Assembly: GCA_944474755.1 (NCBI GenBank) | Contig: OX104113.1 | Location: 19,593,563 to 19,657,562, forward strand | DNA: 64,000 nucleotides | Source of the DNA: Limnoperna fortunei | Lineage: Eukaryota > Mollusca > Bivalvia > Mytilida > Modiolidae | Direction of reading: 5' to 3' | Shown: positions 44,734 to 56,824 of the stretch, piece after piece | Numbering within the stretch: the first letter of the stretch is position 1 | Layout: each line of letters starts with the position of its first letter | Notes under the pieces: generated by a model | Told to the model about the DNA's origin: nothing | What the model saw: only the letters and a program-made list of their open reading frames with translations | The model's database searches: none | Position numbers and translations under genes: made by a program

Positions 44734-47700
44734 CTGCAAAAATTACCATACAAATATAAAATTAAGTCCTACTACAAATGTCTCGACTTGGAAATGTAGA
44801 TGCAGTAACTGTAATAGAAATTTTGTTTGATTTATAACAACCCAAAAATTTAATGTAATACTAGTATAGCAGAACAAATTCCTGTTGTTGTGAGCAGTCT
44901 CTCATTACTCAACGAAACTTGCATACATGTAAGTGATAGCAAAAAAAATGTTTGCATTCCCTTATTGGCAAACAATTAAGAGGCAGTTGTCATTTGCTTA
45001 TGCTCTACAAACAGAGCTATTTTTATTATCTGTGCTACTGGAATTAAATATTGGAGTCTAATAATTAATATAAATATAGGTGTACTTTTTAAATCTTTTC
45101 TTTCAAGCTCTGCCATAAATACATGTACATGTTCTAAAAATATCAACACATCCATATTTGCTTGCATATAAAATATTATACAAAAAACAATTATATTATT
45201 AAACAACAAGGATTTTTATGTTCTGACGTGCCAATAAATTACTATGTTATGATGTGTTATGTTTAAAGAAAACGCAGAGGTCAACTACATGTTAATTTCC
45301 AATGGCCAACAGCTATAGACTGATCCTGATGTGGTTCACAGCTAAATTTCCAAACAAATAAAACCATTCAACTGCTGAAAAACTGAAGAATCCCAACTGG
45401 CTGTAATTATTACCAAATGACCACAATTATTAACTAGAGTAGACATTACATACACTAAGGAGGCTGATACCATCTCAAAATATGATACTGAGGATACTGA
45501 CATTAAAACATTTACAAACATAATACACTGTATTAAACTATAATACATGTAATACTGACTCCACATTACATAAATCATGGACACTGACCTGACATTAAAC
45601 ATACTAAGGAAACAGCTTGTTGTCTTCTCAAGTTATATTTATCGATAAAGTGGAAATGTTTGTACATCATCAGTAGCGATAGAACCATCCCTGCCAATCC
45701 AATCAGGCTAAGTACTTGTACCATGTGATACCATGCTGCAATAGAAACCAACAATTTGGGCTATTTACATCATGTATTTGTAAATAAAGATGTCACCATT
45801 CTTTGTTATGCCTTAGTGTTGAAATATTTGTAGGGTTATGTAAAATGACAATATAAATACAATATTCTTACAATGTCAGAAAATATATTATTTACTTGTA
45901 CGAGCCTTAGAAATGAAAAGAAATGCCATACTATGCCAAGCATTTCTCACCTGTTTTGCAGCGAGTTGAAATAAACTATATATTTTCTGACAATATACGA
46001 ATATTATTTTTAGCCTGCAAACCAAAAATACATTTTATTCTAATAAAAAACATGACAAAATTAACTTCTAGCCGATTTCTGACTTGAAATTTTTGGCATT
46101 TAATCTAGTGATAGCCTGATGTCATAAACAAATACCACATTCGACAATAAACCAAAACATAATACTAAATATTATAAGTTAGGGCAAGGATCCAGGAGAT
46201 TTTATTCAGCACTGCCCAATAAAGCAAAAATTTATTTGGCTACCTTTATTGTATTGCAAATGTTATGATTGCAGGATAAATTACCTTTATTTGACTGACA
46301 ACCAAATGTACTACTACAGTGTATTTCCTTCTTTAAAGATATATTGACCTTCACAAGTCTGTTTCCGTGTCTACACATTATGACATGTCCACAAAACCCT
46401 GACTTGTGAAGTTATTACTTCTGTTAAACTGGTCTGCAAATATTAATGAAAACTGATTTTGCATTTTAAAGTGTACTTTCATTGATTTTCAATGGCATTG
46501 AAGCCAAAACTAATCAGTCATAAACATCTGAATTTGTTCAAGATACATACTCCTGCACATCATCACATGTTAATATTTCTATTCTATCTTTAAAAACAAT
46601 GTATATCATTATTATTTCCCAGGGTAAAGCAAACTTACTTACACTGAATGAATGATGAGCAAAAAGACTAACTTGCCATTTTATACTGCATATAACAGGA
46701 ATATCAAGCTTAAGTATAAAATAAATTAAAGAAGCATAATAACAAAACCTATAGCACAAAACCCAATATTTGTATAGAATTTTCCTGGTTACTAGTATAA
46801 ATAAAAATCATTTATTTGTCTTTTTTAATTTGTGACAGGTTGGTATGTTGACATATCAGCCATACTCTGTTTTGTTCATTAATATTGTACATTTCGGCCA
46901 TATATTTATAGTATAACTGTTAGATATTATAATTTGCATCACTGGAATGTTTTTATTAAATGTATTTAGTCACCAGTTATGATGAAATGTTGAAAATTGT
47001 AATGATAGAATTTAATTATAAATACCAGGAACATATTATATTACATGTATACTATTATAAATACTGATTAATGCCATGTTTATCTGGGCAAATTAGATGT
47101 CCTAAGAATATAAATAGAATAACATTTCATTAAAACTGGAAATAACTCTTCAGTTCAGCACACTTCCACTTGCACAAAGCTACACTGAAACGAAACTGCT
47201 TCATGGGACACCCATTATGAAATTATAATAAGGTCAATAATGACTAATTATCTTTATTCTTTCAATTTCATCTTATATATTTATATTAAAAAAATTATTC
47301 CAATATTATATTTTTTTAAAAGAACTTTAAAGTTTCAAGTTGTTTTTTTATCAAGCATTTTTCATTATGGGCCATTGTACAGTACTTTTACTTCATTGTT
47401 CATTTGCAGTAATAAAATGTATCTGAGAAATGACATGTTATCCATTTGAAACATGTAAATTGTTAAAAAAAGGTTAAATACCCAAATTCTTTGCAGTTTT
47501 CATTGAAATTACATATTTACTGATAAGGTGGTAGTCTTGGACCAGATAAACAAGTATCTTCTGTGAACCATTGGGTGACTCTAGGGAGATTATCTGAAAT
47601 AACAAAGCAACTTGAACCTGAACTTAGGTGCCTAAAGGCAACTTCAGGCCCCAGTAGGACAATTTTGTAGCCCAATTTTCTCAGTGTGGTGAGCCTTGTT

Positions 47701-50700
47701 CAATTAAACAAAGGTTTCAACTAGTATATTTGTAAATTTGTTTATTCTATTATAGTTTTTTTTCCTTGTGTTAAACTAGTCTGTTCATGATGTTGCATAT
47801 ATTCATCAACTTTGATGGAAAAATGTACCATGTAGATCGATGTATGAACGAGGTCGACTCACTCAAACGCTGTTTATGATAAGTTTTTGAGTGAGTCGAC
47901 CTCGTTCATACATCGATGAATTACTGAAAATAAGCTTTTAATCCTTATAATTCTTCCAAAATTGTTTTTAACATTCTTTTCCCACAATAAAATTTCATTA
48001 TAAGTGTGTGACGCGTAGAAATATACACAACGAACTGAAGATGAAGGTGTGGTCTTAGTAATGTTCCTCATTGTACCTGCGGTTTATATGTAATGTTATA
48101 TCTGTTCAAACGCAACGTAAACCTAGCTAGACGTTCTTTCTTAAATACGAACAGGAAAAACAATAGTTGTTGATTGTTCGATGGATTTATCAGTGAAAAA
48201 TGATGGAGCTGTGCTGAGACATGGAGTTGGTGACAAGTCTGTGCATCTTGCTCATTTTGTTGATTTGTTGTAACTGAGAAAAAAGAAGGTTGTTTTACCG
48301 TTACAGCTTTTGTGTGTATTTGAAATGACTCAAAATTGAAATTTCAAGAAACGCAATTTTTAAGTATTGTTTTATGCCTTCACACTCACATTTCGTCTAC
48401 ATTCGAATTCGGCCATTTCCTGTCATTCAGCAATGTGAACAATGAATCCAAAACGACATGTACTGTTAAAATATTTTCTTGTATGTATTTCTCTATAAAA
48501 CAAATGATTTCATAATAATAATATACAGCTGTTTCGAATAAATAACTTTCCGTTTAAGGGATACATTGCTCAAGATAATTCTATCGCCAAAATTCAAGTG
48601 TACTGGCATAATTTATTGTCTGAAGCGTACATGACACATGGCCGCCATATTTGTTTACATTTAGCAACAAAAAAGTAGTGCCCCAAAAGTCATTCATCAA
48701 AGTATGAGCGGATCTGGGAAGTACTGGTTTAAGGCCTTTTGACCAATCAAACATGACTATGGTAAAGACGAAGGGGTACTATATGGCTGAGACATACCGA
48801 AAGCATATGAATCATTTTTCTTATCGTCTGAATGATTTGTTCTACAAGTCAGGCGTTCATAAATTTTCTTCACTGAATAATAATACTGTATTCCGTCTAT
48901 ATAGACATTTATTTCAAATAAATATGTGGCATGTCTTAGTGGACATAAAGGGAATTTTAATCATATTCATATTTATATTGCAAGGAGAACAGATGTTCAT
49001 ATTAGAGTAACAGAAGTTAAGGGGTTTGTAGAAGCCTAAGGCTTACTGTGTTACCCAAAAAAAAAGGTACAAAGAAAACTAATAATTCATTATGATTAAT
49101 AATATGAATATAGGCACAGCCTAAATGGGAGCATCGCATATTTTATGGTTCATGATGTTACTTCAGAGCACCCAAAGAGTGCCTCTGCATTCCTTTTGTG
49201 ACGTGACATCTTTTATGTGTTGGTTACGTCACAAAAAATGTTAAAAATAAATAAAGCGTTTTTAAGATAGCAAAAAAAAATTGTCCGACATTTTTGTTGT
49301 TATTTAAAAAAAAAACAGTTTAATTTATTTCTGTCTACTTTTAAATTATTTTTTTGTGCTCGACCACAATACTTTCTTTTGACAGCTCAGCTACCATCCG
49401 AAAAGGGTTTGTTCATATGGATCACGTGAACTTATTTACAGGTCCCACTATTTACCGACAAGAACCGTCAAGAACTGACAAGAAGGTATAATTACCGACA
49501 AGAAGTCTTTTTTAACGGCAAGAAACAATTTTTCACCAACAAGAAAGAAAAAAAAGATTTTTTGTTGTGATTATTATGAAAAGAAATTTAAAAAAATAGA
49601 TTTTTGTGATTAACTGTGTAATTTTGTTGACGTTGTTTTGTTAAAGTTATCTGTAATTCGTTATCAGATTCCGCTAATAAAAACAACAAAATAAATAATA
49701 AAAAATTTATTAAAAACAAAATCTTAGATTTTTTTCTTCTCAGAACACCATAAACAATCTTTAAAAGTTATATTTTCGTTTTTTCAACTGGCTTTTATTA
49801 CAGTGTCTTGTTTTACGATAAGCATTTAACGGTTCTTCAAAAGAAACAATTATCAAAGGGCGTGTGTCAATTGTGGCAGTGATTGCTTATTGTAAAACAA
49901 TCAAAGGATTACACAACCATACATTACCGACACCTGCCTTCAATTAATCATCCCGATTATCAATTATTAGCCAGTGCATATTATTGTTTGAAATTATTAT
50001 ATATTTAAGCATATTTTTAAAGAATTTACTAATTTATTATGACTTAGTTATAAATACAATTTATTATTAAACTTTCTTGTCGTAGGTGTACATGTACAAC
50101 AAAACAAAGACAACAAAATTGAAAAAAATCTTTTTTTTTAATTTCTTTTCATAATAATTACAACAAAAGATCTTTATTTTCCTTGTCAGTGAAAAAATGC
50201 TTCTTGTCAGTAAAAAAAAAATGCTTCTTGTCGGTTCTTGACAGTTCTTGTCTGTAAATATGTTACATGGCCAACGTTAAAAGAACGACGTCTCAAAACC
50301 AGACTAACCATGTTTTACAAAGTAATAAACAACTTCATCGCAATTCCTCATACAGACATCCTAACACCAAACCAATCATCTACCAGGGCAACTCATTCAC
50401 ATACCTACCGACAACTCCAGTGCAACAAAAATAGCCTTAAATATTCTTTCTTCAACAGAACCATTAAAGATTGGAATTTAGTTCAAAGAGAAACTCACTC
50501 AAGAGTTCCTCTGTAACACCTACAGCATCTAATCTATATGCTTTGTTTTTATCTTATAATTTTAAAAAAACAGTAAAAATAATATATTATAAAAACTGCA
50601 AAAAATAAAATAAAATAATATAGTAAAAAAAAGTAACATAGTATTTTAATAAAAGGTAGTTTTTTTTACAAAGTAGTGGCTTAGGGCATGCGACGGAAAG

Positions 50701-51025
50701 TTATATTCAACTTGTTGAATTTTTTCGGTATAGAGAGAAGAAGAAGAAATAGGGAGACCGCTTATTTACACACATACATATGTAACCGTATAGCTCGCAT
50801 CTACGTCTACGATGTTCGCTATTATTTCAAAATACCTGGTTCTGATGTGAAAAACGCTGGCACTATTTGACATGAAAGGTGGTCACAAAATATTGCCCAC
50901 CAAATTCCATATGATACTCCAGGGAGTTTGAACCATGCATGACTAAATATTGCTATAACATAGCAGATGTTGGCTGGTATCATCAAAAAGAGACATTTAT
51001 CTTGTTTAATACTGATTTTAGACAT
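44585..51025 (-). CDS. Claudin/PMP22-like four-segment membrane protein (3 exons, 161 aa)
   Basis: Exons in transcription order: 51025-50836, 45735-45589, 44733-44585 (486 nt, phase 1 at both junctions). The product has a first membrane segment at about residues 11-29, an extracellular loop with W31, the G40-I41-W42 motif, C47 and C52, then W65 opening the second membrane segment (about 66-85), a basic loop (KHFHFIDKYNLRRQQ), a third segment (about 100-121), a short loop and a fourth segment ending in LLLIQ. W...GLW..C...C in the first loop and this topology are hallmarks of the claudin/PMP22/EMP superfamily, whose members act in cell contacts or membrane organisation at the plasma membrane. 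It is shorter than classical claudins (about 200-230 aa). AATAAA signals lie about 200-350 bp past the stop. The exact subfamily is not recognised. Confidence 0.85.
45589..45735 (-). CDS. Claudin-like (minus) exon 2
   Basis: Acceptor TTGCAG, donor TCAG|GTCAGT. Encodes WYHMVQVLSLIGLAGMVLS and the following loop up to VSLVCLMS. The exon begins two bases before a Trp codon, exactly as the plus-strand exon at 63886 does. Confidence 0.87.
47836..47917. repeat. Perfect 32-bp inverted repeat, 18-nt spacer
   Basis: The left arm, 47836-47867, begins ATCGATGTATGAACGAGG and continues TCGACTCACTCAAA. The right arm, 47886-47917, is its exact reverse complement. The arms are not low-complexity sequence. 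Confidence 0.95.
49105..49440. repeat. Dispersed repeat, copy 2, interrupted
   Basis: Homologous to 24790-25170. It stops at CTTATTTACA (49440) and resumes at about 50755 after a composite insertion. Confidence 0.8.
49450..50259. mobile_element. 810-bp MITE with TIRs made of GACAAGAA repeats
   Basis: Terminal inverted repeats of about 150 bp: ATTTACCGACAAGAACCGTC at the left, its near inverse at the right, each with several spaced GACAAGAA motifs followed by GATTATTATGAAAAGAAAT. The middle is AT-rich and non-coding. Confidence 0.85.
50258..50516 (+). pseudogene. 5'-truncated LINE reverse-transcriptase fragment
   Basis: The frame reads TWPTLKERRLKTRLTMFYK, later KYSFFNRTIKDWN, and ends in TAA. 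This is the conserved C-terminal end of non-LTR retrotransposon ORF2 proteins. Everything upstream, including the catalytic domain, is missing. A non-coding tail continues to about 50754. CTTATTTACA occurs both before the composite insertion (about 49431-49440) and after it (about 50760), as expected for a target-site duplication. Confidence 0.75.
50836..51025 (-). CDS. Claudin-like (minus) exon 1
   Basis: ATG at 51025-51023, donor CCAG|GTATTT after 63 codons plus one base. Encodes the first membrane segment and the W31/G40-I41-W42/C47/C52 loop. It aligns position for position with the plus-strand exon at 56629 (W31, G40-L41-W42, C47, C54). Confidence 0.85.
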
Positions 51026-51367
51026 GACAGTCGTATTCTAAGTCAACGCTTGTTCTGGTTGTTTGTCCAGCTTTGTTCAAATTGTAACTAAATGGTTTTC
51101 CTAGAGGCAATTACTATAGGTAATATCACAACTATTTTCGACCTAATATTTTTAGTTGACATTTTCGCCGGAAGTTACCGTATTGTAACTAAAATTAAAT
51201 TTTTACGGACCAAAATAATTTCCGGATTTTCGATGACCCCAACATAATACGTTGTCGCGTGAGATCTGCAAGTCCCGTGAAAATTGCAAGTTCCGCTTCC
51301 GGTATCCTGTAAAACTTGTAACTCTCACGTTGGGCATCGTGAGAGTTACAAGGTTGTGAGAAACGCA

Positions 51368-51455
51368 AGTCTGCTATAAAAATGCAACTGTGCACATTTT
51401 AGTAAAAATAAAAGTCTGCTATAAAAATGCAACTGTGCACATTTTAGTAAAAATA
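51368..51455. repeat. 44-bp exact tandem duplication
   Basis: AAGTCTGCTATAAAAATGCA ... repeated at 51368 and 51412 inside the 1.7-kb element. Confidence 0.92.
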
Positions 51456-51959
51456 AAACAAGTCATTATTTCATTACATAAATAAAAGAACATTTTTATG
51501 TAAAGGAATAAATAGTTAAACGTAGTTTTAGGAATTACTTTGGCGTAACAAAAGTTTGATGTTGTATAAAGTAAAAGTAGAAATAGCAATATAATAATGT
51601 CTATATAAATTACGCTTGCCGTTTCTGTAAGTAGTTAATTGTATAATGCATAGTAAAATATTGATATACTGAGTCATATACTTATAAATGTGAACACTAT
51701 ATATCAACCATCTTGCATTTACCAGAGTTGACGCAGAGTTGTGATATATCGCACAAAGATTTTTCCTCCTTAATATATGAATTCTCTAACCCTTTTTATT
51801 GCAAGTTGATTTTGTACCATGTTAACTTTTGAACCAGCTGTGATAGAGACGTAAAGTTGTAACGGTCATCATTGACATTTACCTTGAAAAAGGTCACAAG
51901 GTAAAGGTCAAAATTAAAATGTTGAAATAATTATTTAGGTTTATCTAAATTTAAATAAA

Positions 51960-52510
51960 GTACTTTTACAGCCATGAGAATTGCAAGTCTGGTCAAATCG
52001 AGGATCTGATTGCCTATTTAAAGTAGACTACTGAAATATTGTTGGTTGACCTAAATGTTGAATTAAGTTTACAGACATGAGAATCAAAAGACTGGTCAAA
52101 CCAAAGCACTGATTGTCTAAAGTGGATTACCGAAATATTGTAGGTTGACCTAAATGTTTAAATAAGTACTTTTACATCCATGCGAATTTTAAGTCTGGTA
52201 AACCGAGGCAGTGATTGCCTATAGTGAACTGCTGAAATATTGTAAGTTGACCTAAGTGTTTAAATAAGTAGTTTTACAGCCACGAGATACGCAAGTCGGG
52301 TCAAACAGAGGCCATGACTGACTATAGTAGGCGTCATAGTAGGCAACTGAAGTATTATAGGTTGACTATAAATGTTTAAAATAAGTACTTTTATACAGCC
52401 ATGATAATGACAAGCCTGGTCAAACCAAAGCACTGATTGCCTAAAATGGTCTACTGAATTACAAATAATTTTACATGCATGAGAATTGCACACAAATCGA
52501 GGCCTATATG
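51960..52510. repeat. ~100-115-bp tandem array, 5 diverged units
   Basis: Each unit has TTTTACAGCCATGAGAAT(T), GCAAGTCTGGTCAAA, GATTGCCTA and TTGACCTAAATGTT. It lies centrally in the 1.7-kb transposon. Confidence 0.85.
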
Positions 52511-52983
52511 GATTAAAGATGCTGGTCATTTACATTTCATGTTGTTTAAAATATTCATTTTAGTTGAAATACAATTTTTACTCAAGTTTAATATCATATA
52601 ATATAACAATTGTATCCTATTACATATATGATCATATATCCACGGGGTGTTAATAGTTCACGATTAATAACTTTACTTAAAATTATCTTTTTGAAATAAA
52701 AAGTATAAATTGGTCATATAATAAACATATTCAATTTTCTTATTATTATTCTGTGTTGACAGAACTTAGATAATTTATTTACCCCCTTCTCTAATATACC
52801 TATAAAACCGGAAATTTTGAATAGAAAGGAGTCAAACTTGCGTTTCTCACGGCGGAAGTGACTTTTAAAGAAATAATATTTTGCACATGCGTGCTTGCAA
52901 TTTTCACGGGACTTGCATATCTCACGCGACAACGTCGTTTTTAAGATATTATCTCGTTAAAGGAGGTGAAAATTGTAATACTG

Positions 52984-53225
52984 ATCACGTGACGTCATAA
53001 AAAATTTAGGGCACTTTTAATATAAAACGGCTACACTTGATACGAAATGGGACGGCATAAAACGATGCAAAACGTAACCTGGGTTGTGTTGTGCCGGAGT
53101 GCAAAGCCAACGCTAAACATAAAATTTATGGAAAGGGGTCAAGTTTTATTCCGTTTTATGACGTTCACACGATGTTAAATGACGGTGCGTTGAGGAAAAT
53201 GCCCTAAATAAAATCACGTGATATC
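52984..53225. mobile_element. ~240-bp MITE with a short Cys-containing frame
   Basis: Inverted ends ATCACGTGA...TTTAGGGCA and TGCCCTAAAT...TCACGTGAT. Inside, the plus frame 53088-53205 reads CVVPECKANAKHK ... and ends in TAA. CxxxC in that context recalls a zinc-finger start, but it is too short to assign. Confidence 0.45.
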
Positions 53226-53528
53226 ATTAATCACATGACAGGATACATCTAACTACCTATCTTGAAAACGACGTATTCTAACCTTGAAAGACTCATCTGT
53301 TTTATCTTTCCAAATGGCGTATACGTCCCTTGGTCAAAAGCCTTATAGTTTTTTTTCTTGTTATCAAGAAAAAAGATCATACTTTAAAGACATTTATATC
53401 TTTCTTATTACAGAGAAAACACATAATCATGCTAATGCAATTAAAAGATAAATTAATCTATTTATTCCACATAAAAAGTTCTCTTTACACATGAGCATTA
53501 ATATGAGCTATTGTCATCACTTTGGCTT

Positions 53529-53671
53529 AATTGGTCTTTGTCGTATAGGGTACTACAAAAATGTACCCGGGTACATACTTGTATCCAAAAATGTACCTCG
53601 CCGTTTCGGTTTTGACGAGAAATTGTACTCTTTGTAAATTCGAGTAGTACCCTAAACGACAAAGATCAATT
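53529..53671. mobile_element. 143-bp MITE
   Basis: Inverted ends AATTG(G/A)TCTTTGTCGT(A/T)TA, then GGGTACTAC (about 28 bp, two to three mismatches). The centre contains a second palindrome, GTACCCGGGTAC. Confidence 0.85.
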
Positions 53672-54461
53672 CAGCAACACTTTGTATTCGTCTTTAAACT
53701 TTGACCAGAGATATATAATTGCGTGCCTCTGCTTATATTGTTCTTCTCCCAAAAGATGGGACTAAACTTGGGAGTACAAATTGTAGGGACCTTTACGAAG
53801 TTTATACTTTTTTAAATTTCTGATCGAAAAAATAAAATGTCACAACCGCAAAACCAAATTTAACTTAGGCTCCTATGTTTATTAATGTTTAAAAAGGCTA
53901 GATTCTTTGAAACTAAGTAATAAAACTTATCAGCAATATATTGTTTGGATGGTCCTCTATACGCTTTATGTTTTATTATTCTGATTTGAAATGGCTGCCA
54001 CTGCATGAGACTTAGTTTAACATAGGACCCCATAGCGAAAACGTTTAAAAAGGCTTATTTTCTCAAACCTGTTACCCAATTGAAATAAAACTTACCACCA
54101 GTACTCTGCGGACGCAGGTCCTCGTTGAAGTTTATGCTTTTTATGTCACTCCATAATTAAAAATTACCGCTACTGCGGAATAAAATTTAACAGAGGACCA
54201 ATTATGTTCAAATGTCTTTTCTCAGAAACTGCCGAGCTGATTGAAACAATATTATAGGTGCATGTTTACCGAGTAGCCCTCCACAAAGTCTATTGCTACC
54301 ACCGCAAGCTTAATTAGTTTAAAAAAGATCCCCAAGGGGATTTCTTTTACAAGACTTCTCCGCTGAAACCGGTTACGGAATGGACAAAAAACTTATCAGA
54401 ATTATTTATTGGAAGGTTAAGGATTTTTTTATGCCAATTAGGCATTTGAAATTGTGGGTGC

Positions 54462-54992
54462 AGGTGAACTCGTACCTTGATCAACTCGTACCCTACCAAC
54501 TCGTACCTTTGAATTTTAATATGGTAAATCTGAATATTCTGTACAGAGTGTTCTAAATAAAATTATATACTGTAAATTAGATAAAAAATATATTAAAATG
54601 TTCTAACCTTTTTCAATTATTTTGCAGTTATATAAAAAAATACAAATTCAGTGCAAATTTCAACAACCTGTTCGGTTTATAGTGCCTATAGACTACCAAA
54701 GACTGGTGTTACGTAAGCGCCGATTTTAAAATATATGTCTTATGAGATATGCATTTTGTTTTAAAATTGTCCTGTGTTTAATGGTTTTGTTTTCTGGCTA
54801 TGTATTTATTTGTGCATTAGTGCTGTGCAATAAATATGATAATTAATATTTAAAAATTATTTTTTAGTTTACAGAATTTCAGCAATTTTCAGATTGTGAC
54901 CCTTTTCATTATACCAAATAATGCAAAGGTACGAGTTGGTAGAGGTACGAGTTGGAAGGGTACGAGTTGTTTGAGGTACGAGTTGACTAGGA
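54462..54992. mobile_element. ~530-bp MITE with TIRs of CAACTCGTACC repeats
   Basis: The left end has three, the right end four, spaced CAACTCGTACC motifs in opposite orientation. The interior is AT-rich and non-coding. It interrupts the family-B-like sequence AATTGTG.../GAAATGGCCACC. Confidence 0.85.
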
Positions 54993-55197
54993 TTCGAAAT
55001 GGCCACCATTACCTACTAAGACAAACAGGAATCGCTATAGAAAGAATTTAAAAATAGACGAAAATGCAAAGCTGGTGAAGCCACATGTATGTGAATGTTT
55101 ATTGGATGATTCTCCTCAAGGTTTGTTCATTTGATCAAAAATTCAAGATAACTTTAAATTTTGTCACTTGACAATTACTATTATGTCTGTTCTTGTT

Positions 55198-56442
55198 AGC
55201 TCACCCGACCCAAAGGGTCATGTAAGCTATTGCTACCACTTCTTCGTCGGGTCTGTAAACTTTTTAGATTTTGATCTTTTTCTCTGAAACCACTTGGCCA
55301 ATTTAAACCAAACTTGGTCAGAATGTTTATTAAATACACCTTTACAAAGTTTGCGGGTTTTTTTTGGTTTTTTTTTTTTGGAAATCTAATATGGCCTCCA
55401 CCGCGGGACTTAATTTAACATTGGACCCTATAGGAAAAAAGTTTTAAAAGACCTCTTCTCTGAAACCAGTTATCCAATCGAAACAAACTTACTACTAGTA
55501 TTGGTTGTATGGTCCTCTATTAAGATTGAATTTTTATGCCAATCGGAAATTCAAAATCGCCGCCACCACAGGACTGAGTTTAACATAGGACCCTATGGGA
55601 AAAAGTGTAAATAGGCATCTGTTCTAAAACTGGTTAAACAATAGAAACAAAACTCATCACAAGTATTCATAAGATAATCCTCTATAAAGTTTATGTTTTG
55701 TATGCTAATCAGAAATTTAAAATGGCCGCCATCGTAGGACTTAGTTTGACATAAGACCCAATGGGAACACTTTTTGAAAGACTTCTTCCCTGAAACCGGT
55801 TAAAAATCGAAACAAAACGTAGTAGCAATATTGCTTGGATGGTCCTATATCAAGTGTGTTTTTATGCCAATTAAAATTTAAAATGGCCGCCACCACTGGA
55901 CTTACTTTTATACAGGAGCCTTTAAAAAGGCTTCTCCTCTGTAACCAGTTAACCAATCAAAACAAAAAGTTATTATGAATATTGATCGAATGGTCATAGT
56001 CAAATTTTTTTATGCCAGTAAGACAAAAAAAATGGCCATCATAGCCATTTTAAGTTGCCATTTTATCACAAGTTAAACAGAGGACTCTATTTAAATGCCA
56101 TCTTTTCTTAAACTGCAGAATATGCAAAGCCGATTCAAGCCATATTGTATGTGAAAGTTTATCCAAAGTTTCTGTTTGCTTATTTGATAAAAAAAAATCA
56201 CGATGACTGCAATTAATTTCACATAGAAACCTACAAAAATGTGAAAATAGCTTACTATCTGAACTATTGAACCAGTTGAAACCAATACAGCAAGATTCAT
56301 TGGATGGTCTCAACAAAGATAATGTTATTTAAGCCAGCTAGTAGAAAATGTAAAATTACAGGACTAACTTAAACATCAGGGAAATGCCATTTTCATTGCA
56401 TATAAAATCAGGTGAGCAATACAAGCTATTGAAAGCCTCTGG
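55198..56442 (+). mobile_element. Family B element, forward copy 2
   Basis: Starts AGCTCACCCGACCCAAAGGG and ends CAGGTGAGCAATACAAGC...CCTCTGG. The core has about four units of roughly 200 bp with AAATGGCCGCCA and GGACTTAGTTT. Confidence 0.8.
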
Positions 56443-56628
56443 TTTATTGTATTTTTCCCTTTACAACCCACATTGCACTTTAAAATATAATGTCCGTACA
56501 GGCTATATTTTAAAAGGATTATCAGTTTCAGTTGCATAGTAGCAATATTGTGTCTTCATGAATGTTACCACGTGATTAAAATATAGCTCAACTTTTATTA
56601 TTTAGGCAGGACTTTTGTTTCTGCAAAA

Positions 56629-56824
56629 ATGTGTACGGTAAAGTGCATGTTGTGGATAGCCAGTGTTTGTATGTTACTGGCAGCCATTGGAGAAATCCTT
56701 TCATGTGCTGCGCCTTACTGGGCTTTTGATGGAGTGCATTATGTTGGCCTATGGAAGTATGGTCGTTGTTTATACGACCATAAAATGTGTTACGGGATTT
56801 GGCATATTGAATACTTTATCTCAG
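56629..56824 (+). CDS. Claudin-like first exon, copy a
   Basis: ATG at 56629; 65 codons plus one base to donor TCAG|GTTTGT (phase 1). Encodes a hydrophobic first segment (about residues 7-26), then W31, the YVGLWKYGRC motif (GLW at 40-42, C47), C54 and WHIEYFIS. No compatible second exon is seen before the next first exon at 57704. It is therefore either an alternative first exon of the same transcription unit or an orphan copy. A run ending in TTTAG 20 bp before the ATG could be an acceptor for a 5' UTR exon. Confidence 0.8.

Larger units (their letters stand above)
45736..50835 (-). other. Intron 1 of minus claudin-like gene
   Basis: 5.1 kb. It contains the 32-bp hairpin at 47.8 kb, the interrupted dispersed repeat at 49.1 kb, the long-TIR MITE and the LINE fragment. 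The frames at 46.4 and 47.5 kb were considered as extra exons and rejected. Confidence 0.8.
51249..52935. mobile_element. 1.7-kb non-coding DNA transposon
   Basis: Terminal inverted repeats ACGTTGTCGCGTGAGAT(C/A)T, then GCAAGTCCCGTGAAAATTGC (about 45 bp, one mismatch). No target duplication is obvious. The interior has no long reading frame but holds a tandem array whose units repeat a GAGAATTGCAAGTC motif close to the terminal one. Confidence 0.85.
53490..55130 (+). repeat. Degenerate family-B-like element with two MITEs inside
   Basis: Starts near GAGCTATTGTCATCACTTT. Repeated phrases such as ATGGTCCTCTATAC and GGCTGCCACTGCA...GACTTAGTTTAACATAGGAC match 55.4-55.9 kb. It is broken by inserts at 53529-53671 and 54462-54992. 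Confidence 0.65.

Noticed and set aside
46330..46450. Possible minus-strand exon with CRHGNRLVKVN frame
   Set aside because: No acceptor keeps an open frame compatible with neighbouring exons, and the gene is complete without it.
47500..47597. Possible exon of the minus claudin-like gene (frame PRVTQWFTEDTCLSGPRLPPY between TTTCAG and GTAAAT)
   Set aside because: The phase does not fit the second exon, and exon 1 at 50836-51025 joins the second exon directly in phase with the expected claudin-like sequence.
48181..48273. 30-codon plus frame starting MDLSVKNDGAV
   Set aside because: Too short, with no splice donor or family resemblance.
53088..53205. THAP-type zinc finger (frame CVVPECKANAKHK)
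   Set aside because: Only a CxxxC-like start is visible; the conserved Trp, the later CxxH and the length of a THAP domain are missing, so no assignment is made.
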